A stretch of DNA of 64,000 nucleotides from JAGGAG01 sp964638035 (GTDB lineage: Bacteria > Gemmatimonadota > Gemmatimonadetes > Gemmatimonadales > GWC2-71-9), in assembly GCA_964638035.1 (NCBI GenBank), contig CAZWXD010000002.1, positions 62,001-126,000 of the forward strand, given 5' to 3'. Position numbers and translations under genes: made by a program. Below are positions 51,161 through 59,836 of the stretch, one piece after another; position 1 is the first letter of the stretch; each line of letters starts with the position of its first letter. A model generated the notes under the pieces. That model saw only the letters and a program-made list of their open reading frames with translations. It did not search any database and was not told the origin of the DNA.

Positions 51161-51255
51161 GGGACACGGTACCGGCAAGCGCGTGCCGGGCAATGGGTTA
51201 GCCCGGTCCTCGCGGCCCGCCTGCGCCAGGGTGGGCGGCACCGGTATCCTTCCGC

Positions 51256-51939
51256 ATGCAACTCCAGAGCATCCAGATCGGAACCATCCGCACCCACGGC
51301 ATCCCCGGCTCCGCCGATCCCATCGAAGCGGTGTTCGAGAGCGCCATCGGCAAGGAACCTGTGACCGGCCGGGTCTTTGTTGGCTCCCTGGGCCTGGCGG
51401 GCGACACGGTGGCTGACCGCGAGGCGCATGGCGGCATTGACCAGGCTGTGCTGGCGTATGCCTCGGGACACTATCCGAAATGGCGGCGCGAGTGGCAGCA
51501 GGAGGGGCTGCGCGCCGGCGCCTTTGGGGAGAACCTCACCATCGAGGGGGCCGACGAGGAGGTCGTGTGCCTGGGCGACCGGTGGCGCGTGGGTGAGGCC
51601 ACCTTCGAAGTCACCAAGTCGCGCACGCCGTGCATGACCCTCGCCCGTTGGCACCGGCGCGCCGACCTGGTCAGGACGATCCATGGCAACGGCCGGTCGG
51701 GCTGGTACCTGCGGGTCCTGGAGGAGGGATGGATCGAGGCGGGGCAGGTGGTGACGCTGCTCGACCGACCGTTTCCCCAGTGGCCGGTGCGCCGGGTAGC
51801 CGTGGTGATGGCCAACCGGCAGTCTCGCGAGGAGGAGGCCGCCCTCCTCGCCCAGGTCCCCGCACTCGCCGAAGACTGGCGGCTGCGGCTGTCCCGGTCG
51901 CGCGCCCCTAGTTCTTCCGGCCCAGGAAGCGAAGGATGA
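51256..51939 (+). CDS. MOSC-domain protein (YiiM type)
   Basis: 227 residues. The MOSC signature is present: LGLAGDTVADREAHGGIDQAVLAYA, GAFGENLTIEGADEEVVCLGDRWRVGEATFEVTKSRTPC and RTIHGNGRSGWYLRVLEEGWIEAGQVV. The conserved Cys in RTPC is the proposed sulfur-carrying or molybdenum-cofactor-binding residue. YiiM-type members help detoxify N-hydroxylated compounds. The 3' end overlaps the convergent BI-1 gene by 32 bases. It is divergent from rpsF with the promoter gap between. Confidence 0.88.
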   Translation: MQLQSIQIGTIRTHGIPGSADPIEAVFESAIGKEPVTGRVFVGSLGLAGDTVADREAHGGIDQAVLAYASGHYPKWRREWQQEGLRAGAFGENLTIEGADEEVVCLGDRWRVGEATFEVTKSRTPCMTLARWHRRADLVRTIHGNGRSGWYLRVLEEGWIEAGQVVTLLDRPFPQWPVRRVAVVMANRQSREEEAALLAQVPALAEDWRLRLSRSRAPSSSGPGSEG

Positions 51940-52615
51940 ACAGGAAGAGGTTGATGAAGTCGAGGTAGAGCGTCAGGGCGCCACCCACGGCGTAGGAACC
52001 GGCCTGCTCGCCCTCCACCGCCAGCGCCATCCGCCGCATCTTCTGCGCGTCGTAGGCCGTGAGCCCGGTGAAGACGATGACACCCACCACCGACACCACG
52101 AAGTGCAGGGCATCGCTCTTCAGGAACCAGTTCACCAGCATCGCGATGATGAGGCCCACAAGGCCCATGAAGGCGAACGAGCCGACGCCGTCCAGGCTCC
52201 GCTTCGTCACCGTGCCGTACACTGCCAGGGCGCCGAACATCGCGGCCGAGACCGTGAAGGCGGTGACGAGTGAGGCCCCGGTGTAGATGAGCAGGAGGAT
52301 CGAGAAGATCACGCCGTTGAGCCCGGCGTACACGAGGAACACCGTGCCGGCCCAGGCCGGGGTCAGCCGGTCCACCCTGGCCGAGAGGAACACCACCAGG
52401 GCAAGTTGCGCGATGATGAGCCCGAAGAACAGGATCCGGTTGGCTGCGATGGCCTGGACCAGGGACGGTTGCGACGCCACGAAGAACGCCACGGCGGCGG
52501 TCACCAGGAGGCCCACGAACATCCAGCCGTACACCCCGCGCAGGAACGTGCTGACACGTTCCTCGATGGCCGCCGGACTCGCGAGTCCGGCCTGGTACTG
52601 GAATGGACTGCTCAT
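51908..52615 (-). CDS. Bax inhibitor-1/YccA-family membrane protein
   Basis: 235 residues with seven membrane segments. Family motifs: FLRGVYGWMFVGLLVTAAVAFF, IIAQLALVVFLS, AFMGLVGLIIAMLVNWFL and a final GALTLYLDFINLFLFILRFLG. BI-1 proteins act as pH-sensitive calcium leaks or interact with membrane proteases such as FtsH. The gene stands between ychF (upstream) and the MOSC gene, ending inside the latter. Confidence 0.92.
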   Translation of the reverse strand: MSSPFQYQAGLASPAAIEERVSTFLRGVYGWMFVGLLVTAAVAFFVASQPSLVQAIAANRILFFGLIIAQLALVVFLSARVDRLTPAWAGTVFLVYAGLNGVIFSILLLIYTGASLVTAFTVSAAMFGALAVYGTVTKRSLDGVGSFAFMGLVGLIIAMLVNWFLKSDALHFVVSVVGVIVFTGLTAYDAQKMRRMALAVEGEQAGSYAVGGALTLYLDFINLFLFILRFLGRKN

Positions 52616-52629
52616 TGCCCCTCCAGGGA

Positions 52630-53727
52630 TCAGACGTTGAACCTGAACAATAGCACGTCGCCGTCACGCACGACGTACTCCCGGCCTTCCGCCCGGGCCA
52701 GGCCCTGCTCGCGCGCCGGCTTCCAGCCACCCACGCGCACGAAGTCCTCATACCCCACGGTTTCCGCCCGGATGAACCCCTTCTCGAAGTCCGTGTGGAT
52801 GACGCCTGCCGCCACCGGGGCCTTGTCGCCCTGGTGGATGGTCCACGCCCGCACTTCCTTCTCGCCGGCCGTGAAGTAGCTCTGCAACCCGAGGAGGTGA
52901 TAGGCGGCATGGGCCAGCCGGTCGAGGCCCGACTCGCTGAGGCCCAGGGAGTCGAGGAATTCGCGGCGGTCTTCCGGGGCCAGCTCGGCCAGTTCCGCCT
53001 CCACCTTGGCCGAGAACGTCACGATCTCCGCGGTTTCCCCGTCGGCCTCCACCGCCGCGCGCAGGGCCGCCACGTGGCGGTTGCCCGAGGTGACCTCGGC
53101 TTCCGCGACGTTGGCCGCATACAGCACAGCCTTTGCCGTGAGGAGGTTGAAGCTCCGCCAGGTGGCACGCTCCTCGTCGGCTGGCGTGACGGTGCGGGCG
53201 GCCCGGCCCGCGGCGAGTGCCTCGCGCGCCTGCTCCAGCAGGCGGGCCTCGAGCTTCGCCTGCGCGTCACCGCTCCGGGCGGCACGCACGGTCTTGTCGA
53301 GTCGCTTCTCCACCGATTGCAGGTCGGCGAGCGCCAGCTCGAGGTTGATCACTTCGCGGTCACGCACGGGGTCCACCGGCCCCATGACGTGCTGGATGTC
53401 ATCGTCCTCGAAGCAGCGCACCACGTGCACGACCGCGTCCACCTCGCGGATGTTGGCCAGGAACTGGTTCCCCAGGCCCTCACCCTGGCTGGCACCCTTC
53501 ACCAGGCCGGCGATGTCCACGAACTCCACCGTGGCGGGCACCACGCGTTCGGGTCCCACCAGCGCGGCCAGGGCGTCCAGCCGCGGGTCGGGCACCTGGA
53601 CCACCCCGGTGTTGGGCTCGATGGTGGCGAAGGGGTAGTTCGCCACCAGCGCCCCGGCCGACGTGAGGGCGTTGAACAGGGTGGACTTGCCGACGTTGGG
53701 CAGGCCGACGATACCGAGTCGAAGCAT
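52630..53727 (-). CDS. ychF: redox-regulated ATPase YchF
   Basis: 365 residues, the usual length. LGIVGLPNVGKSTLFNALT, PNTGVVQVPDPRLDALA, DIAGLVKGASQGEGLGNQFL (Walker B/DxxG), and the NxxE-type nucleotide-specificity region that favours ATP are visible. A helical insert and a C-terminal TGS domain (IHTDFEKGFIRAETVGYEDFV, YVVRDGDVLLFRFNV) complete it. YchF/Ola1 binds the 70S ribosome and responds to oxidants. Transcribed with pth, rplY and prs. Confidence 0.96.
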   Translation of the reverse strand: MLRLGIVGLPNVGKSTLFNALTSAGALVANYPFATIEPNTGVVQVPDPRLDALAALVGPERVVPATVEFVDIAGLVKGASQGEGLGNQFLANIREVDAVVHVVRCFEDDDIQHVMGPVDPVRDREVINLELALADLQSVEKRLDKTVRAARSGDAQAKLEARLLEQAREALAAGRAARTVTPADEERATWRSFNLLTAKAVLYAANVAEAEVTSGNRHVAALRAAVEADGETAEIVTFSAKVEAELAELAPEDRREFLDSLGLSESGLDRLAHAAYHLLGLQSYFTAGEKEVRAWTIHQGDKAPVAAGVIHTDFEKGFIRAETVGYEDFVRVGGWKPAREQGLARAEGREYVVRDGDVLLFRFNV

Positions 53728-53755
53728 CAGGGGTCGCGTGGTGAGGGGGTCGGGG

Positions 53756-54313
53756 TCACGGCTCGCGCGGGGTGTTGAAGCGGGTCATGGCGCGCTCGAT
53801 GCCCTCGGCCAGCCAGCACTCCATGGCATCGGTCATCGTGTCGAGCAGGGCGTCCACCGCCTCGCGGTCCGCGCGGGGCAGGGGGGCGAGCACGTAGTCG
53901 GAGAGGTCGTCGCCAGCGGGGCGCGGACCCACGCCGATCCGCAGGCGAGCGTAGTCCTGCCGCTGGAGCACGCCCTCGATGCTCTTGAGGCCGTTGTGGC
54001 CGCCTGCGGATCCCGCGCCGCGGAGCCGGAAGCGCCCCACATCGAGCGCGACCTCGTCTACCACCACGAGGAGGTCCTGGGCGGCGTCGAACCCGGGAAC
54101 GAGGAGCGGCGCCAGCGCGGCGCCGCTCCGGTTCATGTAGGTCTGGGGCTTGAGGAGCTGGACCGGCACGCCCTGGCAGGTACCCGAGGCCACGCGGGCA
54201 CGCTCCCCCCGCCGAAAGGCGAGGCCCCAGCGGCGGGCCGCGTGGTCAACCAGCAGGAAGCCCGCGTTGTGCCGCGTGTCCTCGTACTCCGGGCCCGGGT
54301 TCCCCAGGCCCAT
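53756..54313 (-). CDS. pth: peptidyl-tRNA hydrolase
   Basis: 185 residues from the ATG at 54311-54313. Conserved GLGNPGPEYEDTRHNAGF (catalytic His), KPQTYMNRSG, VVDEVALDVGRFRLRGAGSAGGHNGLKSI and YARLRIGVGRP-type strand are present. It frees peptides from tRNAs dropped by the ribosome. With this ATG the protein starts at MGLGNPG and lacks the first beta strand seen in other Pth proteins (usually xxxIVGLGNPG). A CTG four codons upstream (54323-54325), preceded by GGCGGGA, would restore LRTIMGLGNPG. The gene follows rplY in the same frame, just after its TAG. Confidence 0.9.
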   Translation of the reverse strand: MGLGNPGPEYEDTRHNAGFLLVDHAARRWGLAFRRGERARVASGTCQGVPVQLLKPQTYMNRSGAALAPLLVPGFDAAQDLLVVVDEVALDVGRFRLRGAGSAGGHNGLKSIEGVLQRQDYARLRIGVGPRPAGDDLSDYVLAPLPRADREAVDALLDTMTDAMECWLAEGIERAMTRFNTPREP

Positions 54314-54337
54314 GATCGTTCGCAGGGTCGTTCCCGC

Positions 54338-54991
54338 CTACTTGGCCTCTTCCTCGTCCTCGGGCTTGGGCTTCCGGATGAGCTCGGGCTCCGCCACCGC
54401 CGGGGTTTCGCCAGCCGGCACGACGGTCTCCTCGGCGCGCGGTGCAGCCACGATGGCCACGGTGACGCCAGCGTCGGTGAGGATCTCCGCCTTGGGCACC
54501 GAGAGGTCGCGCACGTGGATCGACTGGCCAATGCCCAGGTGGCTCACGTCCACCTTCACGTCCTCGGGAATGTCGGCCGGGAGGACGCGGATCTCCAGCG
54601 CGTAGAGCACCTGGTCGAGCACGCCCCCGTGGTTGCGGACGCCGTCCGGGGTGCCGGTGAGGTGCACGGCCACCTCCAGGGTGACGGCCTCGTCGGCGCG
54701 CACCTCGTAGAGGTCGATGTGCACGATGTCGCTGCTCCGGAGCGGGTCCCGCTGGATCTCGCGGATCAGCGCCTTCACCGGGGCGCGGTTGTCCACCGTC
54801 ACCTCGACCAGGGTGCTGGAGTGGGCGCCAATGAGGAGGCGGCCCAGCGCCGGCGCGTCGATCTGCAGCGCCTCCGGCTCCCGGTGGTGCCCGTAGATGA
54901 CGCCGGGCACGAGCCCCGTGCGGCGGAGGGTGCGGGCGGCGCCCTTGCCGGTCTTCGTGCGCGAGTGTGCCTTTAGTGTGGCCTGTGCCAT
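54338..54991 (-). CDS. rplY: 50S ribosomal protein L25 with CTC-type C-terminal domain
   Basis: 217 residues. The bL25 5S-RNA-binding domain (1-95: SRTKTGKGAARTLRRTGLVPGVIYGHHREPE, and the strand with LIREIQRDPLRSSDIVHIDLYEV) is followed by the general-stress CTC extension (about 100-190) and an acidic, Glu-rich tail. The prs-rplY-pth-ychF order is common across bacteria. Confidence 0.96.
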   Translation of the reverse strand: MAQATLKAHSRTKTGKGAARTLRRTGLVPGVIYGHHREPEALQIDAPALGRLLIGAHSSTLVEVTVDNRAPVKALIREIQRDPLRSSDIVHIDLYEVRADEAVTLEVAVHLTGTPDGVRNHGGVLDQVLYALEIRVLPADIPEDVKVDVSHLGIGQSIHVRDLSVPKAEILTDAGVTVAIVAAPRAEETVVPAGETPAVAEPELIRKPKPEDEEEAK

Positions 54992-55010
54992 GGTCGTATC
55001 CTGTCCTGGG

Positions 55011-55964
55011 TCAGTCGAACAGCGAGCTTACCGACTGGTCGCTGTGGGTGTAGCCGATCGCCTTGCTCACCAGTTGCGCGATCGAAAGAACCTTGAGCCG
55101 GTCGAACCTGCGTTCCGGCGGGATGGCAATGCTGTTGGTGACGACGACCTCGCTCACCGGCGAGGCGCGGAGCCGGTCCACCGCGGGCCCCGAGAGCAGC
55201 GCGTGGGTGGCACAGCAGTAGATGTCGCGCGCGCCCAGCCGCTTGAGGGCGTGGACCGCCTCGCTCATCGTGCCGGCGGTGTCGATCATGTCGTCGGGAA
55301 TGACGCAGTCGCGGTCCTTCACCTCGCCCACCACGTTCACCACCTCGGCGATGTTCGCCGATGGCCGGCGCTTGTCGATGATGGCCAGGGTCGCGTTGAG
55401 GCGCTTGGCGAAGCCGCGGGCCATCTTGGCCGAACCCACGTCGGGGGCCACCACGACGGGGTCCTTGAGCTGCTTCTGCCGGAAGTGGTTCACGAACACC
55501 GGGGCGGCGTAGAGGTGGTCAACCGGGAGGTCGAAGAACCCCTGCATCTGGTGCTGGTGGAAGTCGATGCCGAGCACCCGGTCGGCGCCGGCCACCGACA
55601 CCATGTTGGCGATCAGCTTGGCGCTGATGGCCACCCGGGGCTGGTCCTTCCGGTCCTGCCGCGCATAGGCGAAGTAGGGAATGACCGCCGTCACCCGCGC
55701 CGCGCTGGCCCGCTTGGCCGCGTCCATCAGGAGCAGCAGCTCCATGAGGTTCTCGGCCGGCGGGTTGGTGGACTGGATGATGTAGACGTCCCGTCCCCGC
55801 ACGTTCTCGTCGATCTTGACGAAGATCTCGCCATCGGCGAAGCGCCGGAGCGTGAGGGCGCAGAGCGGCTGGCCCAGGTGATGGGCCACCTCCTCGGCGA
55901 GCGGTCGGTTGGCCGAGCCGCTGAGGAGGAGCATCTGCGAACGGGAGAGGGAGAGTTCGGCCAT
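55011..55964 (-). CDS. prs: ribose-phosphate pyrophosphokinase (PRPP synthetase)
   Basis: 317 residues. It forms PRPP from ribose 5-phosphate and ATP. Motifs: SGSANRPLAEEVAHHL, FADGEIFVKIDENVRG, TNPPAENLMELLLLMDA, IPYFAYARQDRKDQPR, DFHQHQMQGFF, and the PRPP-binding CVIPDDMIDTAGTM. A promoter lies immediately upstream, with almost no leader. First gene of a four-gene set with rplY, pth and ychF. Confidence 0.97.
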   Translation of the reverse strand: MAELSLSRSQMLLLSGSANRPLAEEVAHHLGQPLCALTLRRFADGEIFVKIDENVRGRDVYIIQSTNPPAENLMELLLLMDAAKRASAARVTAVIPYFAYARQDRKDQPRVAISAKLIANMVSVAGADRVLGIDFHQHQMQGFFDLPVDHLYAAPVFVNHFRQKQLKDPVVVAPDVGSAKMARGFAKRLNATLAIIDKRRPSANIAEVVNVVGEVKDRDCVIPDDMIDTAGTMSEAVHALKRLGARDIYCCATHALLSGPAVDRLRASPVSEVVVTNSIAIPPERRFDRLKVLSIAQLVSKAIGYTHSDQSVSSLFD

Positions 55965-55976
55965 AAATAGCCCGGA

Positions 55977-56005
55977 AAAGTAGTTGCCAGATGGGGTTAG
56001 GTCAA
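55977..56005 (-). promoter_or_regulatory. promoter of prs
   Basis: On the minus strand TTGACC (56000-56005) precedes TACTTT (55977-55982) by 17 bases. The ATG of prs begins 12 bases downstream of the -10, so transcription would start about six bases before it. There is no ribosome-binding site in between, which suggests a leaderless or nearly leaderless mRNA. Confidence 0.5.
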
Positions 56006-56201
56006 TTCGGGGTGGGGGCGGCAGGGCCGGGGGCCAGACCCGGGGCGCACGACTTGCACCGGGCGGTGCTAATCCGGCCGCCGGCCTGAACGGCCCGCTG
56101 TGGCCGGCGGATGGCCGGCCGTCCGGGCGAAACTGGAAGTGATTATCATTGTGCAGGTTATGCCGACCACCCCAGGAACCCCTTTGGAGCGACTTCGACC
56201 C

Positions 56202-56681
56202 ATGCGTGCCCCGACCCTGTTGCTTGCCCTCGTCGCCACTGTAGCGGCTGGTTGTTCCGGAGCGGATGATCCGACGCGGACCACCAGTAACCTCTCGTGC
56301 CAGGAGGGCGGGGCATGGGTACCCTGCACGCTGACGCTCACCGAAGCGGCCACCTTCACGATTACCCTGGTGTCGCGCGACTGCCTGGCGACCGCAACCG
56401 AAGTACAGCTCACGGCACCCGAGTCAGTGGCCGGAGTCGTGGTGGACAACGCCTGCAATGCCACGCCTGGGCAGGTGTGGGCCTATGACGACGACGGTGC
56501 GGCGTTCGCGCCGGACACCGAGATCGACATGTTGTTCACCTCCGACCAGTTCGCCGATCCCCCCGGCGTCCGGGTGACGGGCGCCTTCCCCGAGTGGACG
56601 GTGAACTTCGAGGATGGCGACGACATCGACTTCAACGACGTCGTCCTGCGGGTGACGGCATTTCAGGCCGCGGCCACCTGA
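56202..56681 (+). CDS. small lipoprotein with a DUF4114-like acidic motif
   Basis: 159 residues from the ATG at 56202. The signal sequence ends LLLALVATVAAGCSG, a lipobox. Two close Cys pairs follow. The C-terminus (WTVNFEDGDDIDFNDVVLRV) is a Glu/Asp-rich motif like the FEDxxxxxDxDYNDxVF calcium-site pattern of DUF4114. It is probably an exported, calcium-dependent surface protein. Single gene between the prs promoter region and a strong terminator. Confidence 0.72.
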   Translation: MRAPTLLLALVATVAAGCSGADDPTRTTSNLSCQEGGAWVPCTLTLTEAATFTITLVSRDCLATATEVQLTAPESVAGVVVDNACNATPGQVWAYDDDGAAFAPDTEIDMLFTSDQFADPPGVRVTGAFPEWTVNFEDGDDIDFNDVVLRVTAFQAAAT

Positions 56682-56706
56682 GTCGCCACAGGGTCTCCTG
56701 AACACG

Positions 56707-56740
56707 GAGCGGGGCGGCATGCCAGCATGCCGCCCCGCTC
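56707..56740 (+). terminator. strong stem-loop terminator, probably bidirectional
   Basis: A perfect 16-bp GC-rich stem (56707-56722 with 56725-56740) closes on a two-base gap. On the plus strand it is followed by GTCTTGCC. It ends transcription of the lipoprotein gene (stop at 56681) and could also end transcription coming from tRNA-Gln. Confidence 0.75.
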
Positions 56741-56759
56741 GTCTTGCCCCCTGATCTCA

Positions 56760-56830
56760 TTGCCCCTGGTGGACTCGAACCACCATTAACGGATCCAAAG
56801 TCCGCTGTCCTGCCATTGGACGAAGGGGCA
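56760..56830 (-). tRNA. tRNA-Gln (anticodon UUG)
   Basis: The minus-strand sequence folds as a full cloverleaf: acceptor TGCCCCT/AGGGGCA with discriminator A, D-arm GTCC/GGAC, anticodon stem GCGGA/TCCGT around CTTTGGA (anticodon TTG) and T-arm GGTGG/CCACC around TTCGAGT. The CCA end is not encoded. Its 71-nt length and short variable loop are normal. Confidence 0.95.
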
Positions 56831-56910
56831 TCGCCATGCTTCACAACAAGTTATGACAATGCCCCCGGTGATTCCACTGCGCGTTTGTGCAGGCTCCGGC
56901 TGGGCGCCCT

Positions 56911-57651
56911 TCAGTGCCCGGGTCGGAAGTCCAGGGTGTGGAACAAGGTCAGCCGCAGGGAACTGATGTTCTGCGTCGTGTTGAACTCGGGGCGCCGTTG
57001 AACGATGAACTGGTAGAGGGTGGCGAGGTCGACCGATCCGGAAAGCCGCCACACCACGCCGGCCAGGGTGCGGTTCTGGTCGAAGAGTCCGTCGAAATCG
57101 GTGGACTGGAAAAAGATCTCGTTCGCCGCCTGCCACCGCAGGAGCGTCGCCCCGGTTGAATCCTTTCGGGTAAGCGGGCCGCTCACCTGGAGCATGTACC
57201 GGGCGCGGAAGGCGAAGTTGGTCCGCGTCACCGGATCGGCGGGCACCGACGGGTCAACCAGGAGTTCCCGCCAGCGCTGCTCGGTGCGCACCCGGTGCGA
57301 GAGAACGAGCCCGGAGGGCCGGAAGGTCCACTGCGCCTGCTGGTAGAGGCGGTGCTCGTGCAGCCAGATGCGGTCGATCTCCGGAACGTACGTGCCGAAC
57401 CAGGCATAGCCCGCCGTGAGGCGGAGCCGGGGGCTGATGCTGTACGTGCCCCCGACGCGAACCGCCGAGAGTGCCGCCTCGGCCGGAAGGATGTCGCGCG
57501 TGCGGTGGTTCACGTCAAAGGTGTAGCTCCACCGGTCGCTGAGGAGCCCGGTGTGGTTGTACGTGTACCAGAACTGGAACGGCTGCTGGGCGCGGGCGGG
57601 GACCGCGCCCAGCAGCAGAAGCAGGGCTCCAGAGACGCTGCGCGCCGTCAC
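56911..57651 (-). CDS. DUF2490 outer-membrane protein
   Basis: 246 residues from a GTG. Signal peptide VSGALLLLLGAVPARAQQ; then amphipathic strands (FQFWYTYNHTGLLSDRWSYTFDVNHRTRD, YAWFGTYVP, WLHEHRLYQQAQWTF, SHRVRTEQRW, FRARYMLQVSG) and a terminal strand. This is the DUF2490 barrel pattern, probably about 12 strands in the outer membrane. It begins eight bases after the alkylsulfatase stop and is co-transcribed with it. Confidence 0.82.
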   Translation of the reverse strand: MTARSVSGALLLLLGAVPARAQQPFQFWYTYNHTGLLSDRWSYTFDVNHRTRDILPAEAALSAVRVGGTYSISPRLRLTAGYAWFGTYVPEIDRIWLHEHRLYQQAQWTFRPSGLVLSHRVRTEQRWRELLVDPSVPADPVTRTNFAFRARYMLQVSGPLTRKDSTGATLLRWQAANEIFFQSTDFDGLFDQNRTLAGVVWRLSGSVDLATLYQFIVQRRPEFNTTQNISSLRLTLFHTLDFRPGH

Positions 57652-57659
57652 GCGGCGCG

Positions 57660-59741
57660 CTACTCGCCGCCCCGCACTGCGGGTGTTTCCTGCTCCAGCG
57701 GCTTGTCCGTCACCGCCGGCGCGCCCGGGGACGCAGTTCCCGGCAGGATCTCGAAGCCGACGGAGAAGGTGTCCAGCATCCCGTAGAGCTCCGCCATGAC
57801 ACCCAGGTTGCCCTCCGCCCTGGCCTTGCCACCCTTGAGCAGGTCCTCGAGCGTGGTCGTGCCGAACATGACCTGCTCCAGGTCCGAACGATTCAGCGTG
57901 AGCGTGAGGTCGGCGTGCGGGGCCTGGTACCCGGCAATGTTGGTGAGCGTGCCGTTGCTCAATTCCACCGCGTACCGCTCCTGGATATCGGGATGGACCA
58001 GGTTGATGGTGAACGCCTTGCCCTCCGCCTTGGCCGGGTTGAGGCGCACCCCGAGAAAGTCGAGGAAGAGCCCTGTGCTCATGGCGCTGACGAGGTCGGG
58101 GCTCGTCGTCTTCGGTGATGCGCCCGATGGGATGCCATTCCGGAGCTCATAGGCCCCGGCCAGGTAGCTGTTGCGTACGCTGTTGCTTTCGGCCTGATAG
58201 CCCAGCTGCTCGAAACAGTCGGCGAGCAGGTCCTTCGCCTGCTGGTTGGCCGGCTCAGCGAACACCAGCTTGTTCAGGATCTCCACCGCCTCGCGATACC
58301 TGCCCTCACCGAACAGCGACCGGCCCTTGGCGATGATCTTCGCGGAGCCGCCCATCATCTCCACGTACAGCGGGGCAGATTCCCGGGGCGAGAGGGGAAC
58401 CAGGGTGGCAGGATTGGCGTCCCAGTAGCCCAGGTAGCGGTTGATCACTGCACGGCTGTTGTGGAACTCCGAACCGTGGTAGCTGCGCGCGGCCCACTGC
58501 TGCTGGAGCGACTTCGGGGGTTGGTAGACGTTCTGGACCTCGTTGATCGTCACGCCCTTGTTGGCCATGTTGAGCACAGCGTTGTTGAGGTGGGCGTACG
58601 CATCCCGCTGCGCCCGCATCACCTCCTGGATTCGCGCGTTCCCCCAGCGGGGCCAGGAATGCGAGGCGAACATGACCTCGGCGTTCTGGCCAAAGCGGTA
58701 GAGCGCCACGTTGATCTGCCTCGACCACTCCAGCGGATCGCGTACCAGGGCGCCCCTGAGCGTGTAGATATTGTGAATCGTGCCCGTGATGTTCTCCGCC
58801 GCCCAGAAGGCCTTGAAGTCGGGAAACCACGTGTTCATCTCGGCCGGTGCCTCTGTCCCCGGCGTGTTCTGGAACTCCATCCGGACCCCGTCCACCGTGA
58901 GCGACTCGAAGTCGTCGTTGATGGTGACGGTGGGCGGTATCAGGCCGATGTTGCCCGACGAGACGTTCTTCCCGATGGACTGGTCCACGTGCCCAAACGG
59001 GCTGGCGGTGAGGAGCACGCCGTACTGGTAGAACAGGCGGCGGGTCATGGCGTTGCCGGCGTAGACGTTCTCGCTGATGGCGTGCTGCATGAAGCCGGCC
59101 GGTGCGATGATCTTGACCTTGCCGGCCCGCACGTCGGCCTCGTCTACCACGCCGCGAACGCCGCCAAAGTGGTCGCCGTGGGAATGGGAGTAGATGACGG
59201 CCACAACGGGACGGGCGCCAACCCTGGCGTTGACGAACTCGAGGGCGGCCCGGGCGGTTTCCCGCGAGGTGAGCGGATCGATGACGATCCAGCCCGTCTT
59301 GCCCTTCACGAACGAAATGTTGGCCAGGTCAAAGCCCCGCACCTGGTAGATCCCCGGCACCACCTCGAAGAGGCCGTAGTTCATGTTCAGCACGGCCATG
59401 CGCTGGGCCGAAGGATGAACGCTCTGCAGCGGCTTGCCGTCCAGCAGGAAGTCGTAGCGGCCAATGTCCCATGCGACGTGGCCGTCATCGGCCTTGATCT
59501 GGCGGAAGTCGGGTTCCGCAATGAAGCCCTTCCGCGCCTCGGCGAAGTCTGCCGTATCGGCAAAGGGCAGTTCCTTCCTGAGCTCCTCCCACCGGGCAAT
59601 CGTGGCGGCCGATGGTGGCTTGCCCTTGGGGTCAAAGTGTCCCGGGGTACCTCCCCCATCCTGGGCCGGGCGAGGGGAAGGCGTGCAGCTGGCAGTGGCC
59701 AGCAGGAAGCCTGACAGGATCAAAAGGGGGCCAGGACGCAT
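57660..59741 (-). CDS. alkylsulfatase-like MBL enzyme (SdsA/BDS1 type), lipoprotein
   Basis: 693 residues. The signal sequence LLILSGFLLATASC ends in a lipobox. The MBL domain (about 90-400) has YSHSHGDHFGGVRGVV, the metal site, and an acidic-ligand region (TPGTEAPAEMNTWFPDFKAFW). A helical dimerisation domain follows (REAVEILNKLVFAEPANQQAKDLLADCFEQLGYQAES), and an SCP2-like C-terminal lipid-binding domain (LGVRLNPAKAEGKAF, ADLTLTLNRSDLEQVMFG). SdsA-type enzymes hydrolyse primary alkyl sulfates such as SDS. Lies between two outer-membrane barrel genes. Confidence 0.9.
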   Translation of the reverse strand: MRPGPLLILSGFLLATASCTPSPRPAQDGGGTPGHFDPKGKPPSAATIARWEELRKELPFADTADFAEARKGFIAEPDFRQIKADDGHVAWDIGRYDFLLDGKPLQSVHPSAQRMAVLNMNYGLFEVVPGIYQVRGFDLANISFVKGKTGWIVIDPLTSRETARAALEFVNARVGARPVVAVIYSHSHGDHFGGVRGVVDEADVRAGKVKIIAPAGFMQHAISENVYAGNAMTRRLFYQYGVLLTASPFGHVDQSIGKNVSSGNIGLIPPTVTINDDFESLTVDGVRMEFQNTPGTEAPAEMNTWFPDFKAFWAAENITGTIHNIYTLRGALVRDPLEWSRQINVALYRFGQNAEVMFASHSWPRWGNARIQEVMRAQRDAYAHLNNAVLNMANKGVTINEVQNVYQPPKSLQQQWAARSYHGSEFHNSRAVINRYLGYWDANPATLVPLSPRESAPLYVEMMGGSAKIIAKGRSLFGEGRYREAVEILNKLVFAEPANQQAKDLLADCFEQLGYQAESNSVRNSYLAGAYELRNGIPSGASPKTTSPDLVSAMSTGLFLDFLGVRLNPAKAEGKAFTINLVHPDIQERYAVELSNGTLTNIAGYQAPHADLTLTLNRSDLEQVMFGTTTLEDLLKGGKARAEGNLGVMAELYGMLDTFSVGFEILPGTASPGAPAVTDKPLEQETPAVRGGE

Positions 59742-59836
59742 CGCAGGCTCCAGACATGGGGTGAGGAGACAAAGTGTCGCACGTGGCCATCGCGAGCTCG
59801 GGAATCTACGTCCGTCCCGACTCGTACGAGCCCGGC

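Noticed and set aside
56744..57001. An 85-residue plus-strand frame
   Set aside because: It overlaps the tRNA-Gln gene and is a by-product of its sequence.
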